Shown here: in pieces, positions 1 through 8,223 of the stretch
Layout: every line of letters starts with the position of its first letter
Numbering within the stretch: position 1 is the stretch's first letter
Assembly: GCA_019911795.1 (NCBI GenBank)
Contig: JAIOJS010000425.1
Span: 1-32,486, forward strand
Direction: 5' to 3'
Source: Thermoanaerobaculia bacterium
GTDB lineage: Bacteria > Acidobacteriota > Thermoanaerobaculia > Multivoradales > JAIOJS01
DNA length: 32,486 bases
The notes under the pieces: model-generated
What the model saw: the letters and a program-made list of their open reading frames with translations, nothing else
Databases searched by the model: none
What the model was told of the DNA's origin: nothing
Translations under genes and position numbers: made by a program

Positions 1-2813
1 ACGCAGCGGAGGCCTGGCGGCAGCTTTCGAACGAGGTCGAGGTTGGTCGTCAGGACGATGCGGCGTGGCTGGCCCTCGAAGAGCTGCGGGCTCGGCTGGC
101 CGATCACGACTTCGAGGCCGCCACCGCACTCGTCGCCGACCCTCGTTGGACGAGGCTCCCGTCCTCGTCCCGCGCCATGTTCTTGCAGTCGGCAGGGGAA
201 GTGTTGTTTCTGGCTGCGCGGTACGAAGACTCGCTCGCCGTCCTCGAAGAGTCGCTCCATTTGCGTCAGAACGACGACCCCACGTCAGCGGCCACTGCAC
301 GCTCGCTCCGCGAGGTCTCGCGGGTCAAGATGGCGTTGCGAGACTCGACAGGAGAGGAGAACATCGACCGGGTCTTGGACCGTTACGATACCCTGCCGAA
401 CGTGGCCCTCCAGAAAGCGCGAGCGCTCTCCATCAAAGCCGGATTCGCTTGGCACCGCCAGGCTTTCGAAGACGCGGAGTCTCAGTACCGCAAAGCTCTC
501 GACCTCAGTCTGGCCGCGGCTCCCAACAGTCCGACCCTCGGCGCCCTATGGTTCAACCTCGGGCTATTGGCGCATCAGCGGGGTGAGAACGATGTCGCCG
601 GCGACTACTACCGCCGATCGCTCGACTACGAGGAGAACTCTGACGCCGGCGGGAGAGTCACGGCCTATGCCTTGAACTCACTCGGACTGTTGGCGCGCGA
701 GATCGGCGACCTCGAACGGGCGATGGACTACTACCAGCGAGCCTTGACCATATTCCGTCGGATCTCGCCCGAAGGCATCGAAGTCGCCGGGATCCTCAAC
801 AATCTGGGCCGGGTTTACACCGGCCTCGGGGATCTGGCCTCCGCCGAAGAGTGCCATCGCGAGGCCCTCGAGTTGCGCGAAGCGATTCGTCCCGATTCCC
901 TCGATGTGGCGGCCAGTATTCACAACCTTGGGATAGTGGCACGCCTTCGCGGCAACCTTCCAATCGCCCGCCGTCAACTCGAACGTGCCTTGGAGCTCAA
1001 GAAGCATCTCGTTCCAGGAAGCCTCTTGGTGGCGACGAGCCTAAGTGAGTTAGGTGAAGTTGCGCGCTCCGAGGGTCGCCTCGCGGATGCCGAGGCACTC
1101 CACCTGGCCGCCCTCGAACTGAGACAGGCCATCGCGCCAGATCTGCCAGTGACGGCGGACAGCTTCGTTGCCCTCGGCGATATCTCCTATCAACGAGGAC
1201 GGCGCGACGAAGCTGCCGAACGATGGAGTCGAGCGCTGACAATTCTAGAGCTCCACCAAAGCCGGCTCGAACTCACTCCCGAGGAGGAGGCGGGACTGGC
1301 CGGCTCCTTTCAGGCCTACTACCGCAAGTACGCAGCCCTGCTCGCCGAGGACGGAAGAACGCGAGAGGCCTTTGAGTTGCTGGAAAGATCGAGAGCCCGG
1401 GCTCTGCGGATTCAGATCGAGCGGCGGAATCTGTCTGCGTCCAATCGTGTCCCGGCCGCGCTGCGGTCCGAGCAGCGGCGGCTGGAGAGGAAGACCGATC
1501 GCGCCAAGGCCCATATTTCTCGCCTTTCGCCGGATGCCGACGAACTCGAGCTCAAGCGCGGGGAGCTACGAGAGCTCCGTTTGGAACAGGACGACTTGGC
1601 GGTCCGAATCCGCAAGGCGGCGCCCGACATTGCCAGCCTCGGTACACCGGACCCGGTCACGGTGGAACAGATCCGAGACGCTCTCGATCCCGGGACTCTC
1701 CTCGTCGAGTTCGCGGTCGGATCGAGCGCTACCCAGCTCTTTGTCGTCCATCCTCAGGGGGATGGAGGATCCTCAGTGGATTGGTTCTCGCTGCCGATCG
1801 GGGAAACGGAGCTGGCCCGTCGCGTCGATCTCTACCGGGCCTTGATCGCCCGGGGACGAGGCGATCGGGGTCACAGCGCCGTCGAAGCCGCTCTCCTCGT
1901 TCAAGGTGCACGGCTCTTCGAGACTCTCTTCGGTCCGATCCTCGAGGAGGTCGACCGAGCCGAACGGGTCCTGATCGTAGCCGAGGGACCCCTTCTGGTC
2001 TTGCCCTTTGCCGCCCTCGTCGTCGACCTGCCGTCGGTCCGCTACCTGGGGCCCTCCAAACCACTCCACTTCAGTCAATCGGCTGGCCTCTACGCTCAGC
2101 TCCTCGCCAGGCGTCGTGATTCAGGCGCTGAATCACAGACGCTCACCATCTTCGCTGATCCTGAGTATCCCGAGAGTTCAGCTCTGGTCCGAGCTCATCA
2201 GCTTCGGCCGCTACCGGCGAGCCGTCGCGAGGCGGAGAGAATTGCTGATCAATGGCCGCAACCGACGACCCTCTACTTGGGCTCTGAGGCCTCGGAAGAG
2301 AACGTCAAGTCGTTGGCTCCCATCGGAGTTCTCCATTTTGCTACCCACGCGCTGCTGGATTCTCGGCGCCCCCTCGAGTCCGCGTTGGCGTTGGCGATGG
2401 CGCCCGATGTGTCCTCGATGCATCGGTCCGGAGGCGACGACCTCCCGATGGCAGAGAACGGGCTCCTTCACGCCTGGGAAATCATCGGGAGTCTGGACCT
2501 CGCGGCCGAACTCGTGGTGCTCTCTGCCTGCGACACTGGGAGGGGACTCGAAGTGCGGGGCGAGGGCTTGATCGGCCTCGCCCGGGCCTTCCACCACGCC
2601 GGGGCTCGTTCGCTGCTGGTTTCTCAGTGGCAGGTCGAGGATCGGCTCACCGGAGAGTTGATGGTCGACTTCTACCGCCACCTCGGCGCCGGCGTGACCA
2701 AGGACCTAGCTCTGTCCCGCGCCCAGCGGGAGTTCCTTTCCGGCTCTCTCGGAACGGAGGCGCAACATCCCTACCACTGGGCCGGCTTTCAACTTCTCGG
2801 CGACTGGCAGTAG
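1..2813 (+). CDS. TPR-CHAT domain protein, putative caspase-like peptidase (5'-truncated)
   Basis: The reading frame is open from base 3 to the TAG at 2811-2813, so the gene begins outside the window. The first in-frame ATG (177) is internal, because the codons before it read as ordinary helical protein. From about base 530 to 1250 come at least five tetratricopeptide-like repeats of the two-helix type (for example ALNSLGLLAREIGDLERAM and ILNNLGRVYTGLGDLASAE). A charged linker follows, then a C-terminal CHAT domain. Its expected catalytic dyad is present: the second His of HFATHA (codon near 2346) and the Cys of LSACDTG (codon at 2529). CHAT is a caspase/separase-clan peptidase fold, and TPRs usually recruit the target or regulator. 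No signal peptide can be judged because the N-terminus is missing. It converges with an ECF sigma/anti-sigma pair, a common partner of TPR-CHAT genes. The substrate is unknown. Confidence 0.9.
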   Translation, partial: AAEAWRQLSNEVEVGRQDDAAWLALEELRARLADHDFEAATALVADPRWTRLPSSSRAMFLQSAGEVLFLAARYEDSLAVLEESLHLRQNDDPTSAATARSLREVSRVKMALRDSTGEENIDRVLDRYDTLPNVALQKARALSIKAGFAWHRQAFEDAESQYRKALDLSLAAAPNSPTLGALWFNLGLLAHQRGENDVAGDYYRRSLDYEENSDAGGRVTAYALNSLGLLAREIGDLERAMDYYQRALTIFRRISPEGIEVAGILNNLGRVYTGLGDLASAEECHREALELREAIRPDSLDVAASIHNLGIVARLRGNLPIARRQLERALELKKHLVPGSLLVATSLSELGEVARSEGRLADAEALHLAALELRQAIAPDLPVTADSFVALGDISYQRGRRDEAAERWSRALTILELHQSRLELTPEEEAGLAGSFQAYYRKYAALLAEDGRTREAFELLERSRARALRIQIERRNLSASNRVPAALRSEQRRLERKTDRAKAHISRLSPDADELELKRGELRELRLEQDDLAVRIRKAAPDIASLGTPDPVTVEQIRDALDPGTLLVEFAVGSSATQLFVVHPQGDGGSSVDWFSLPIGETELARRVDLYRALIARGRGDRGHSAVEAALLVQGARLFETLFGPILEEVDRAERVLIVAEGPLLVLPFAALVVDLPSVRYLGPSKPLHFSQSAGLYAQLLARRRDSGAESQTLTIFADPEYPESSALVRAHQLRPLPASRREAERIADQWPQPTTLYLGSEASEENVKSLAPIGVLHFATHALLDSRRPLESALALAMAPDVSSMHRSGGDDLPMAENGLLHAWEIIGSLDLAAELVVLSACDTGRGLEVRGEGLIGLARAFHHAGARSLLVSQWQVEDRLTGELMVDFYRHLGAGVTKDLALSRAQREFLSGSLGTEAQHPYHWAGFQLLGDWQ

Positions 2814-2858
2814 CTCCTACGACTGCAGTAGTTCCCGGAGCTGCAGTAGTTCTCGGCA
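2805..2858 (+). repeat. 18-bp tandem repeat spanning the CHAT stop codon
   Basis: Two near-identical 18-nt units, CTGCAGTAGTTCYCGGMR, start at 2823 and 2841. A more diverged copy starts at about 2805 and contains the native stop (CTGGCAGTAGCTCC). The period is a multiple of three, so the TAG recurs in frame at 2811, 2829 and 2847. The CTGCAG palindromes could also pair with each other as a weak hairpin between the two convergent genes. Confidence 0.75.
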
Positions 2859-2872
2859 CCGCAGCCGTCGGG

Positions 2873-3541
2873 TCAGTTCGGATCCTGCCCGGCAACTTCG
2901 AAGATCACCAGATCGGACGCCACGGATCGGCCCGAATCCAGCTCAGCGAGCACCCGCCAATAGTGGACTCCAGCCTCCAGCGGCAAGGTCGCCGGCCAGG
3001 GTATGGCGGTGTTTGTGGCCTCGCCAGTCCACTCGAGTTCACCTTCGTCGTCGAGGAGCTGGACTCGATAGGAGCGAGCCTCGGCGACCGGCTTCCAGGA
3101 GAAGACTGGCTCCCCACTCACCGCACCGAGTGGACCCACGGGCACTACGGACTCGATGCGAGACGTCGAACGCCAGACAACTTCCTCGGGGGTTTCGGTC
3201 GTTTCGAGCGGACTAGACTGGGGCTGGGATACCAGAAGGAAGGCGCACCCCGCGGCCACAGCCGCGGCCGCAGAGAGCCAAACTCTGGGCCGGCTCCAGG
3301 CTCTTGTCCTGACGGCGTCTGGCAGGATCACCGCATCTGGTGCCATCGGGTCGACGTCGGAGGCCCCCGCCTCGACCGCGACCAGCACGCGGAAGATCTG
3401 TGCGCAGTCGGGGCAGAGACAAACGTGGTCCATGAGCGCTAGACGTTGCTCCGAGGAGTACTCCCCCATGGCGAGGCGCTCCCAGTCCTCATCGCTAGGG
3501 TGACTACCGCTCCGCGACACCGCCTCAACGTGAAGGGTCAT
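2873..3541 (-). CDS. Membrane anti-sigma factor with N-terminal zinc finger
   Basis: A 222-residue protein with a ZAS-type zinc motif H39-x3-C43-x2-C46 in an N-terminal cytoplasmic domain. One membrane segment lies at about residues 87-105. The C-terminal domain (about 135-215) is outside the membrane and looks like an Ig/fibronectin-III-type sandwich (FSWKPVAEARSYRVQLLD, then YWRVLAE). Such proteins bind and inhibit their partner ECF sigma factor until a signal releases it. The ATG overlaps the end of the sigma gene by 17 nt, with GAGG about 5 nt upstream, so the two are translationally coupled. The beta-sandwich outside the membrane suggests an envelope signal, but no ligand can be read from the sequence. 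Confidence 0.85.
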   Translation of the reverse strand: MTLHVEAVSRSGSHPSDEDWERLAMGEYSSEQRLALMDHVCLCPDCAQIFRVLVAVEAGASDVDPMAPDAVILPDAVRTRAWSRPRVWLSAAAAVAAGCAFLLVSQPQSSPLETTETPEEVVWRSTSRIESVVPVGPLGAVSGEPVFSWKPVAEARSYRVQLLDDEGELEWTGEATNTAIPWPATLPLEAGVHYWRVLAELDSGRSVASDLVIFEVAGQDPN

Positions 3542-4085
3542 CGATACCTCGCTTTCGCAGTCCTCGACGAAGGTCGGCCATGCCCCTCGAAACCAGATTT
3601 CGCGCCGTTTGATACGACCATCCGTACATGCTCATGATCTCTTGAACCTTAAACCCAGCGAGGTGCGCTCGAATGGCTCGGGCGCGATCCTGCGCCAGCT
3701 CCCCCAAAACCTCGTCAATAGTTCGCGCCAACTCCTTCGACTCCAAAGCCCGGTCTGGACCCACTTCGGTCCTCGTCGCCTCCGTCAGTGAGACGGCTTG
3801 CCGAGTCATTACTTCCTGCCGCTGTTCGCGCCGCAGGACTCTCAGCGTCTCGCGGACGGCAGCTCTATAGATATAAGAGGAGGGGTGATGGATAGTCTGC
3901 TCACCCGACACCTGTTTCCATAGGGCCGTCAACACCCGTTGCTCGATCTCGCCACCATGCAACTCGGCTCCGGCTCCCCCGGCTCGCGACACCGCCGCTC
4001 GGATGAGTCGGGAGTATCCTCGCACCAGGTTCTCGAAACGTTCTTCGAGCGGCGGCAAGCAGGCGCTCAGCGGCTTGGACGGCAC
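3525..4085 (-). CDS. ECF-family RNA polymerase sigma factor
   Basis: A 186-residue protein of the two-domain sigma-70 type. The region 2-like part (about residues 14-88) ends in SSYIYRAAVRETLRVLRRE. A linker follows, then a region 4 helix-turn-helix (about 120-180) with FKVQEIMSMYGWSYQTARN and MADLRRGLRKRG. An in-frame TAA lies four codons upstream, so the GTG at 4085 is the earliest possible start; GAG sits directly against it and no good Shine-Dalgarno is visible. Neither region 1 nor region 3 is present. It pairs with the downstream overlapping anti-sigma gene. Autoregulation is usual for such pairs, but I see no convincing promoter between 4086 and 4251. The likely regulon includes the convergent CHAT gene or relatives, by inference only. 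Confidence 0.85.
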   Translation of the reverse strand: MPSKPLSACLPPLEERFENLVRGYSRLIRAAVSRAGGAGAELHGGEIEQRVLTALWKQVSGEQTIHHPSSYIYRAAVRETLRVLRREQRQEVMTRQAVSLTEATRTEVGPDRALESKELARTIDEVLGELAQDRARAIRAHLAGFKVQEIMSMYGWSYQTARNLVSRGMADLRRGLRKRGIDDPSR

Positions 4086-4210
4086 CTCGGTAGCTTACCA
4101 TCCGCCCACGGATCAGACCGGCCGGCCAGAGGCCAGCTGACTCGGCGCTGACCCCCTGAAGCGGCGGCGGCGAGCAACCCGTCGTTGTCCCGACAGGAGC
4201 TGGTTCGCTC

Positions 4211-4231
4211 CCGAGAGCCTCAGCCTCTCGG
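4211..4231 (-). terminator. Possible terminator hairpin after apt
   Basis: A perfect 7-bp inverted repeat (CCGAGAG, 7-nt loop, CTCTCGG) lies about 20 nt past the apt stop codon. No U-tract follows, so an intrinsic terminator is uncertain; it may instead protect the 3' end. Confidence 0.35.
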
Positions 4232-4251
4232 TCTCATGAAGCAGCCGCTGA

Positions 4252-4767
4252 TCAGTACTGGATCAACGACACCAGGTTCCGGCCCGCGAGGCGCTTCCGC
4301 GGCTCGAGGAAGGTCAGCTCGACGAGGAAGCCCATGCTGACCACCGTGCCGCCGAGCTTCTCCACCAAGGCTGCCGTCGCCTCCGCGGTGCCGCCAGTCG
4401 CCACCAGGTCGTCGATGATGAGGACCTTTTCACCCGGCTTGATGGCGTCGGCGTGAATCTCCAGGGTATCGGAGCCGTACTCGAGGGCGTAGGAGGAACT
4501 CTCGGTGTCGGCGGGCAGCTTGCCCGGCTTGCGCACCGGTACGAAACCGGCATTGAGGTTGTAGGCGACAATCGGCGCGAGAATGAAGCCGCGGGATTCC
4601 ATGCCGATCACCTTGTCGATGGTCTGTCCGGCGAAGAGCCAGACGAAGCGGTCAACCGTCATCCGCAGAGCCTTGGGGTCGGCGAGGAGGGTGGTGATGT
4701 CGTAGAACAGGATGCCGGGCTTAGGAAAGTCGGGCACTTCGCGGATATATGTCTTGAGATCTTCCAT
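4252..4767 (-). CDS. apt: Adenine phosphoribosyltransferase
   Basis: 171 residues, the normal length for Apt. It converts adenine and PRPP to AMP in the cytoplasm. The N-terminal [19 protein letters not shown] block and the PRPP-binding loop [14 protein letters not shown] (115-128) are characteristic. The ATG has a strong AGGAG about 8 nt upstream. It is the last gene of the mtnP-surE-pcm-yqaA-acyP-apt run. MtnP, at the head of that run, can release the adenine that Apt uses, though no direct coupling is shown. The 78-nt gap to acyP holds nothing I recognise. Confidence 0.95.
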   Translation of the reverse strand: MEDLKTYIREVPDFPKPGILFYDITTLLADPKALRMTVDRFVWLFAGQTIDKVIGMESRGFILAPIVAYNLNAGFVPVRKPGKLPADTESSSYALEYGSDTLEIHADAIKPGEKVLIIDDLVATGGTAEATAALVEKLGGTVVSMGFLVELTFLEPRKRLAGRNLVSLIQY

Positions 4768-4845
4768 GATCTATTCTCCTCTTGGGGTCATCTTTGATTC
4801 GGTAGTCGGGTCGACGTCGCGGGACGGCCAGCCCGTGGGTTTGAT

Positions 4846-5130
4846 TCAGAACTCGATGCGAAAGACGTCGTCCTCGATCTCACCGGAGGGTTCGACCACC
4901 CGGCAATCGTCGACCCTTCCAGCGGGAGGACCAATCGCCAACTTGGCTCCAAACGAATCGAGGGCCTGGACGCTACCGCGGGCCGCGACGTCGACGGTGC
5001 CATCGGGGTGGTTGGATGCCTTGCCGGCTAGACCGAGAACCTCGGCCTCGCGTCGGGCAAAGTATCGGAAGCCCACTCCCTGGACCTTGCCGACAATAAG
5101 CCAGCGACGCGTTGTCGTCTTCTTGCTCAT
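4846..5130 (-). CDS. acyP: Acylphosphatase
   Basis: 94 residues, the family's usual size. It hydrolyses acyl phosphates such as carbamoyl phosphate. The signature VGKVQGVGFRYFA carries the phosphate-binding Arg22, and the second motif SNHPDGTVDV carries the catalytic Asn40. The usual aromatic/valine just before this Asn is replaced by KAS, a small deviation. The ATG overlaps the stop of the upstream VTT-domain gene as ATGA, with GGAGG just upstream, which implies coupled translation. Confidence 0.93.
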   Translation of the reverse strand: MSKKTTTRRWLIVGKVQGVGFRYFARREAEVLGLAGKASNHPDGTVDVAARGSVQALDSFGAKLAIGPPAGRVDDCRVVEPSGEIEDDVFRIEF

Positions 5131-5771
5131 GCTTCCTCCACTCTCTTAGGTCTGGAGGCTCCCTGTGCACCCCGTTTGACGAACCAGAAGCCCAGGACCA
5201 GCAGGACGACGAAGATCACGGTGATCCAGTTCAAGTAGGTGTGGAGAAACTCACTGATCTTGGGTCCAAAGAGGTAGATCAGTCCGGCCACGGCGAAGAA
5301 CCGCAGGGAACGGGCGACGATCGACGCGAAGACGAAGATCTTGAAGTTGATGGCAAAGGCGCCGCCGGAGATGGTGAAGAGCTTGTAGGGAATGGGCGTC
5401 AGGCCGGCGATTCCGGTCGCCCAGGCGTTGTACTTCTCAAAGTAACGCTCGACGGCAGCGATCCGCTCACCATGGAACAGGCGCTTGAGAATGGGGCGAC
5501 CTCCCCAGAAGCCGATACCGTATCCCGCCATACCTCCCAGGACCGACGCCACCGAGCACACGGCAGCAAATAGAAAAGCCTTCGATGGATCCCCGATGCA
5601 GAGCGCGATCAAGAGGACGTCTGGAGGGATGGGAAAGAAGCTACTCTCGGCAAACGAGATGGCGAACAGGGCCCAGACTCCGTAAGGGGTCGAGGCAAAG
5701 CTCTCGACCCAAAGCAACATGTGGTGCAGAGAGTCTCCTAGCTGGTCCCAAAGAGCTCGGATCGATTCCAT
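5127..5771 (-). CDS. YqaA-like VTT/DedA-superfamily membrane protein
   Basis: 214 residues with several hydrophobic segments. The VTT (SNARE-associated/DedA) hallmarks are present: FAESSFFPIPPDVLL near residue 40, a glycine-rich GYGIGFWGG near 85, and FEKYNAWATGIAGLTPIPYK with a re-entrant-loop proline pair. The length and the final membrane helix with a basic tail match the YqaA branch. The family is linked to lipid transport or flipping across the inner membrane, but no substrate can be assigned here. The ATG lies 3 nt after the pcm stop, with GGAGGGAG upstream. Confidence 0.85.
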   Translation of the reverse strand: MESIRALWDQLGDSLHHMLLWVESFASTPYGVWALFAISFAESSFFPIPPDVLLIALCIGDPSKAFLFAAVCSVASVLGGMAGYGIGFWGGRPILKRLFHGERIAAVERYFEKYNAWATGIAGLTPIPYKLFTISGGAFAINFKIFVFASIVARSLRFFAVAGLIYLFGPKISEFLHTYLNWITVIFVVLLVLGFWFVKRGAQGASRPKRVEEA

Positions 5772-5774
5772 TAT

Positions 5775-6434
5775 CTACTCTCCCTCCGGCATCCAGCCGT
5801 GTCGTCCCACCAGGGGAACGAAGGCCACTCCGCCGTGCTCTTCGCGGAGGAAGCTGCCGTCCTCCTTCTTCTGGTAGCAAGCCAGAGTTTGCTGTTCGAG
5901 ATCACCTTCGGGGATCACTAGACGACCGTGAATCGCCAATTGGTCCAGAAGAGGTTGCGGCACGCCCGGCGCACCCGCCGTCACGACGATGCGATCATAC
6001 GGTGCCATCTCGCTCCACCCGACCGTGCCGTCAAAGGTCTGAATCTTGATGTTGTCCACTCCCATCGCTCGCAGTCTTCGATTGGCACTGCGGGCGAGCT
6101 CTCCGATCCGTTCGAGACTGAACACCCAACGAGCCAGGAGTGCGAGAACTGCAGTCTGGTACCCGGACCCGGTGCCGATCTCCAGGACCCGGTGGTGGGG
6201 TTCCACGCGAGCGAGTTCCGACATGCGGGCCACCACCCACGGTTGGGAGATCGTCTGGCCACTGGAGAGTGGGAGGGCAAAGTCTCGGTATGCCTGCGGC
6301 CAGAGGTGCCGACGAACGAACTCGTGGCGGGGAACCCTCTGGATCGCGTCGAGCACTCGCTGGTCGCGAATGCCCCGTTGCTCGAGGAGACGCACTAGCT
6401 GTTGACGCTGGTAGGCGTAATCGGCGGCCGCCAT
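5775..6434 (-). CDS. pcm: Protein-L-isoaspartate O-methyltransferase
   Basis: A cytoplasmic protein-repair enzyme that methylates L-isoaspartyl residues using S-adenosylmethionine. From the chosen ATG (6434) the protein is 219 residues. Visible motifs are the substrate-loop motif SSGQTISQPWVVARM (about 57-71) and the SAM-binding motif I VLEIGTGSGYQTA (83-95). An upstream in-frame ATG at 6485 would add 17 residues, but the 6434 start overlaps the surE stop as TGATG and matches family length. The surE-pcm pairing is widespread and is tied to stationary-phase survival in other bacteria. Confidence 0.93.
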   Translation of the reverse strand: MAAADYAYQRQQLVRLLEQRGIRDQRVLDAIQRVPRHEFVRRHLWPQAYRDFALPLSSGQTISQPWVVARMSELARVEPHHRVLEIGTGSGYQTAVLALLARWVFSLERIGELARSANRRLRAMGVDNIKIQTFDGTVGWSEMAPYDRIVVTAGAPGVPQPLLDQLAIHGRLVIPEGDLEQQTLACYQKKEDGSFLREEHGGVAFVPLVGRHGWMPEGE

Positions 6435-7201
6435 CACTCGACCCAAGTGAGGGCCGCCTCTTCGATCTGTCGTCGTACGTCGCAACAGCCCTCCAGCACA
6501 TCGTAGTCGGTCAGATCGAGATGGAGTGGGGTCAACGTCACCTTACGCTGAGAGAGAGCGGCATGGTCGGTACCGGCCTCATCCTCCCACTCCGGAGTGC
6601 CGGCAATCCAAAAGTACTTGCGACCCCGCGGGTCGGTCTTCTCCACCACCGACTGTACGTAGCGTCGGTGTCCGAGGCGGGTCCACTCGACACCGGTGAA
6701 CTCCTCGCAAGGGAAGTTCACATTGAGGAGAAGCCCGGCTGGCAGCGACGCAGCAAGTAGTGTCGTCGCCAGACGCCGAGCGAAGTCGGCCCCTCGGGCA
6801 AACGAGAAGTGCTCGCCGATCTCCTGGCTGAAGGCGACCGAGGGGATGCCGAGCAGGCTCCCTTCGAAGGCGGCACTGACCGTTCCCGAATAGGTGACGT
6901 CGTCGCCAAGGTTGAGACCGAAGTTGATCCCAGACACGATGAGGTCGGGAGGGTCGTCCTTGAGCAGGGCCATCACAGCTAGGCTCACACAGTCAGTGGG
7001 GGTCCCATCGACGGTATACCAGTCGTCCTCGATCTTGCGCATGCGCAGGGGGCGATGCAGGGTCAGCGAATGTCCGCTGGCGCTCTGCTCACGGTCCGGC
7101 GCCACGACGACGACCCTCCCCAGGGAGGAGAGCTCCTTGGCCAGGAGCTTGATCCCCTCGGAGAAGATCCCATCGTCGTTGGTTACGAGAATTGTGGGCA
7201 T
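6434..7201 (-). CDS. surE: 5'/3'-nucleotidase SurE
   Basis: 255 residues, full length. It dephosphorylates nucleoside monophosphates with a divalent metal. The metal-site residues are visible: D9 and D10 in TNDDG, S40 in SASGHS, and N93 in SGINFG. It lies between mtnP (45-nt gap) and pcm (1-nt stop/start overlap). The nucleosides it produces are potential substrates for the purine nucleoside phosphorylase at 21.3 kb. The Shine-Dalgarno before the ATG is weak. Confidence 0.95.
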   Translation of the reverse strand: MPTILVTNDDGIFSEGIKLLAKELSSLGRVVVVAPDREQSASGHSLTLHRPLRMRKIEDDWYTVDGTPTDCVSLAVMALLKDDPPDLIVSGINFGLNLGDDVTYSGTVSAAFEGSLLGIPSVAFSQEIGEHFSFARGADFARRLATTLLAASLPAGLLLNVNFPCEEFTGVEWTRLGHRRYVQSVVEKTDPRGRKYFWIAGTPEWEDEAGTDHAALSQRKVTLTPLHLDLTDYDVLEGCCDVRRQIEEAALTWVE

Positions 7202-7246
7202 ACCGATGTACTAAGAGTCAGGGACTAGAGAAGCGAGGGACCTCGG

Positions 7247-8116
7247 TCAGTCGATGTAGCGGCCGATGATCGGCGCCAGGTTCTTCTTGGTCTGCTCCGG
7301 AATCATCGAACGTTCGGTGATCAGGGAATGGGCGAGCGCATCCTTGCAGGCGCAGGTCCGAGGACCGGACTTGGCCAGTTGAGTGACGACCTCTTTGACG
7401 ACCTCCTGGGCCATCGTTGCGTTCTGCTGCACGACTTCCATTACCGCCATGCCGCTCACGTCGTCCTCTTCCTCGTGCCAGCAATCGTAGTCCGTCACCA
7501 TCGCGAGAGTGGCGTAGCAGATCTCCGCTTCGCGGGCCAACTTGGCTTCCTGCAGATTGGTCATACCGATGATGTCCATTCCCCAGGCGCGGTAGACCTC
7601 GGATTCAGCTCGGGTCGAAAAGGTAGGGCCTTCCATGCAGATGTAGGTGCCGCCCTCGTGGACGGTAGCGCCGGCCTTGCGGGCACCGCCGACGAAGGTC
7701 GGGATTAGATCGGGGCAGACCGGGTTGGCGAAACCGACGTGGGCCACCAAACCGTCGCCGAAGAAGGTATCCACCCGGTGACGGGTACGGTCGAAGAACT
7801 GGTCGGGCACCACGATCTCGGTCGGGGCGTACTCCAGCTTCATCGAGCCGACCGCACTCACCGAGATGATGCGCTCGACACCGAGGGTCTTGAAGGCCCA
7901 GATGTTGGCCCTAAAGTTCAGTTCCGACGGCAACAGGCGATGGCCACGCCCGTGGCGCGGCAGGAAGGCGACCTTCTCACCCTCGAGGGTTCCCAGGACA
8001 AAGACGTCCGATGGATCCCCGAACGGGGTTTCGATTCGACGCTCTTCATCGATGACGAGGCCTTCCATTCCGTAGAGGCCGCTGCCTCCCAACACTCCAA
8101 TACGATAGTTGTCCAT
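7247..8116 (-). CDS. mtnP: S-methyl-5'-thioadenosine phosphorylase family
   Basis: 289 residues from the chosen ATG. It splits methylthioadenosine (or the inosine analogue) with phosphate, yielding a base and methylthioribose-1-phosphate. Family motifs: GVLGGSGLYG (8-16), FLPRHGRGH (51-59), MEGPTFSTRAES (161-172), and MTNLQEAKLAREAEICYA followed by TDYDCW. The frame stays open for 67 more codons upstream, but that extension runs into the neighbouring oxidoreductase and looks non-coding. The ATG at 8116 follows GGAGA at good spacing and begins the conserved first strand. Substrate choice between MTA and MTI is not certain; TDYDCW favours the MTAP-like group. Confidence 0.92.
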   Translation of the reverse strand: MDNYRIGVLGGSGLYGMEGLVIDEERRIETPFGDPSDVFVLGTLEGEKVAFLPRHGRGHRLLPSELNFRANIWAFKTLGVERIISVSAVGSMKLEYAPTEIVVPDQFFDRTRHRVDTFFGDGLVAHVGFANPVCPDLIPTFVGGARKAGATVHEGGTYICMEGPTFSTRAESEVYRAWGMDIIGMTNLQEAKLAREAEICYATLAMVTDYDCWHEEEDDVSGMAVMEVVQQNATMAQEVVKEVVTQLAKSGPRTCACKDALAHSLITERSMIPEQTKKNLAPIIGRYID

Positions 8117-8223
8117 GCTCTTATCTCCGATCATTCTGTCGTTGACTGTGGTTCTACGACTGTCTCTGTCTGCCTCGGACAGCCGTGCCGTGTTACTTCG
8201 AATTGGGGTCTCGGAAGCCGAGC

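Noticed and set aside
177-179. ATG at 177 as the start of the CHAT gene
   Set aside because: Codons from base 3 to 176 stay open and encode normal helical sequence, so the gene is truncated by the window edge.
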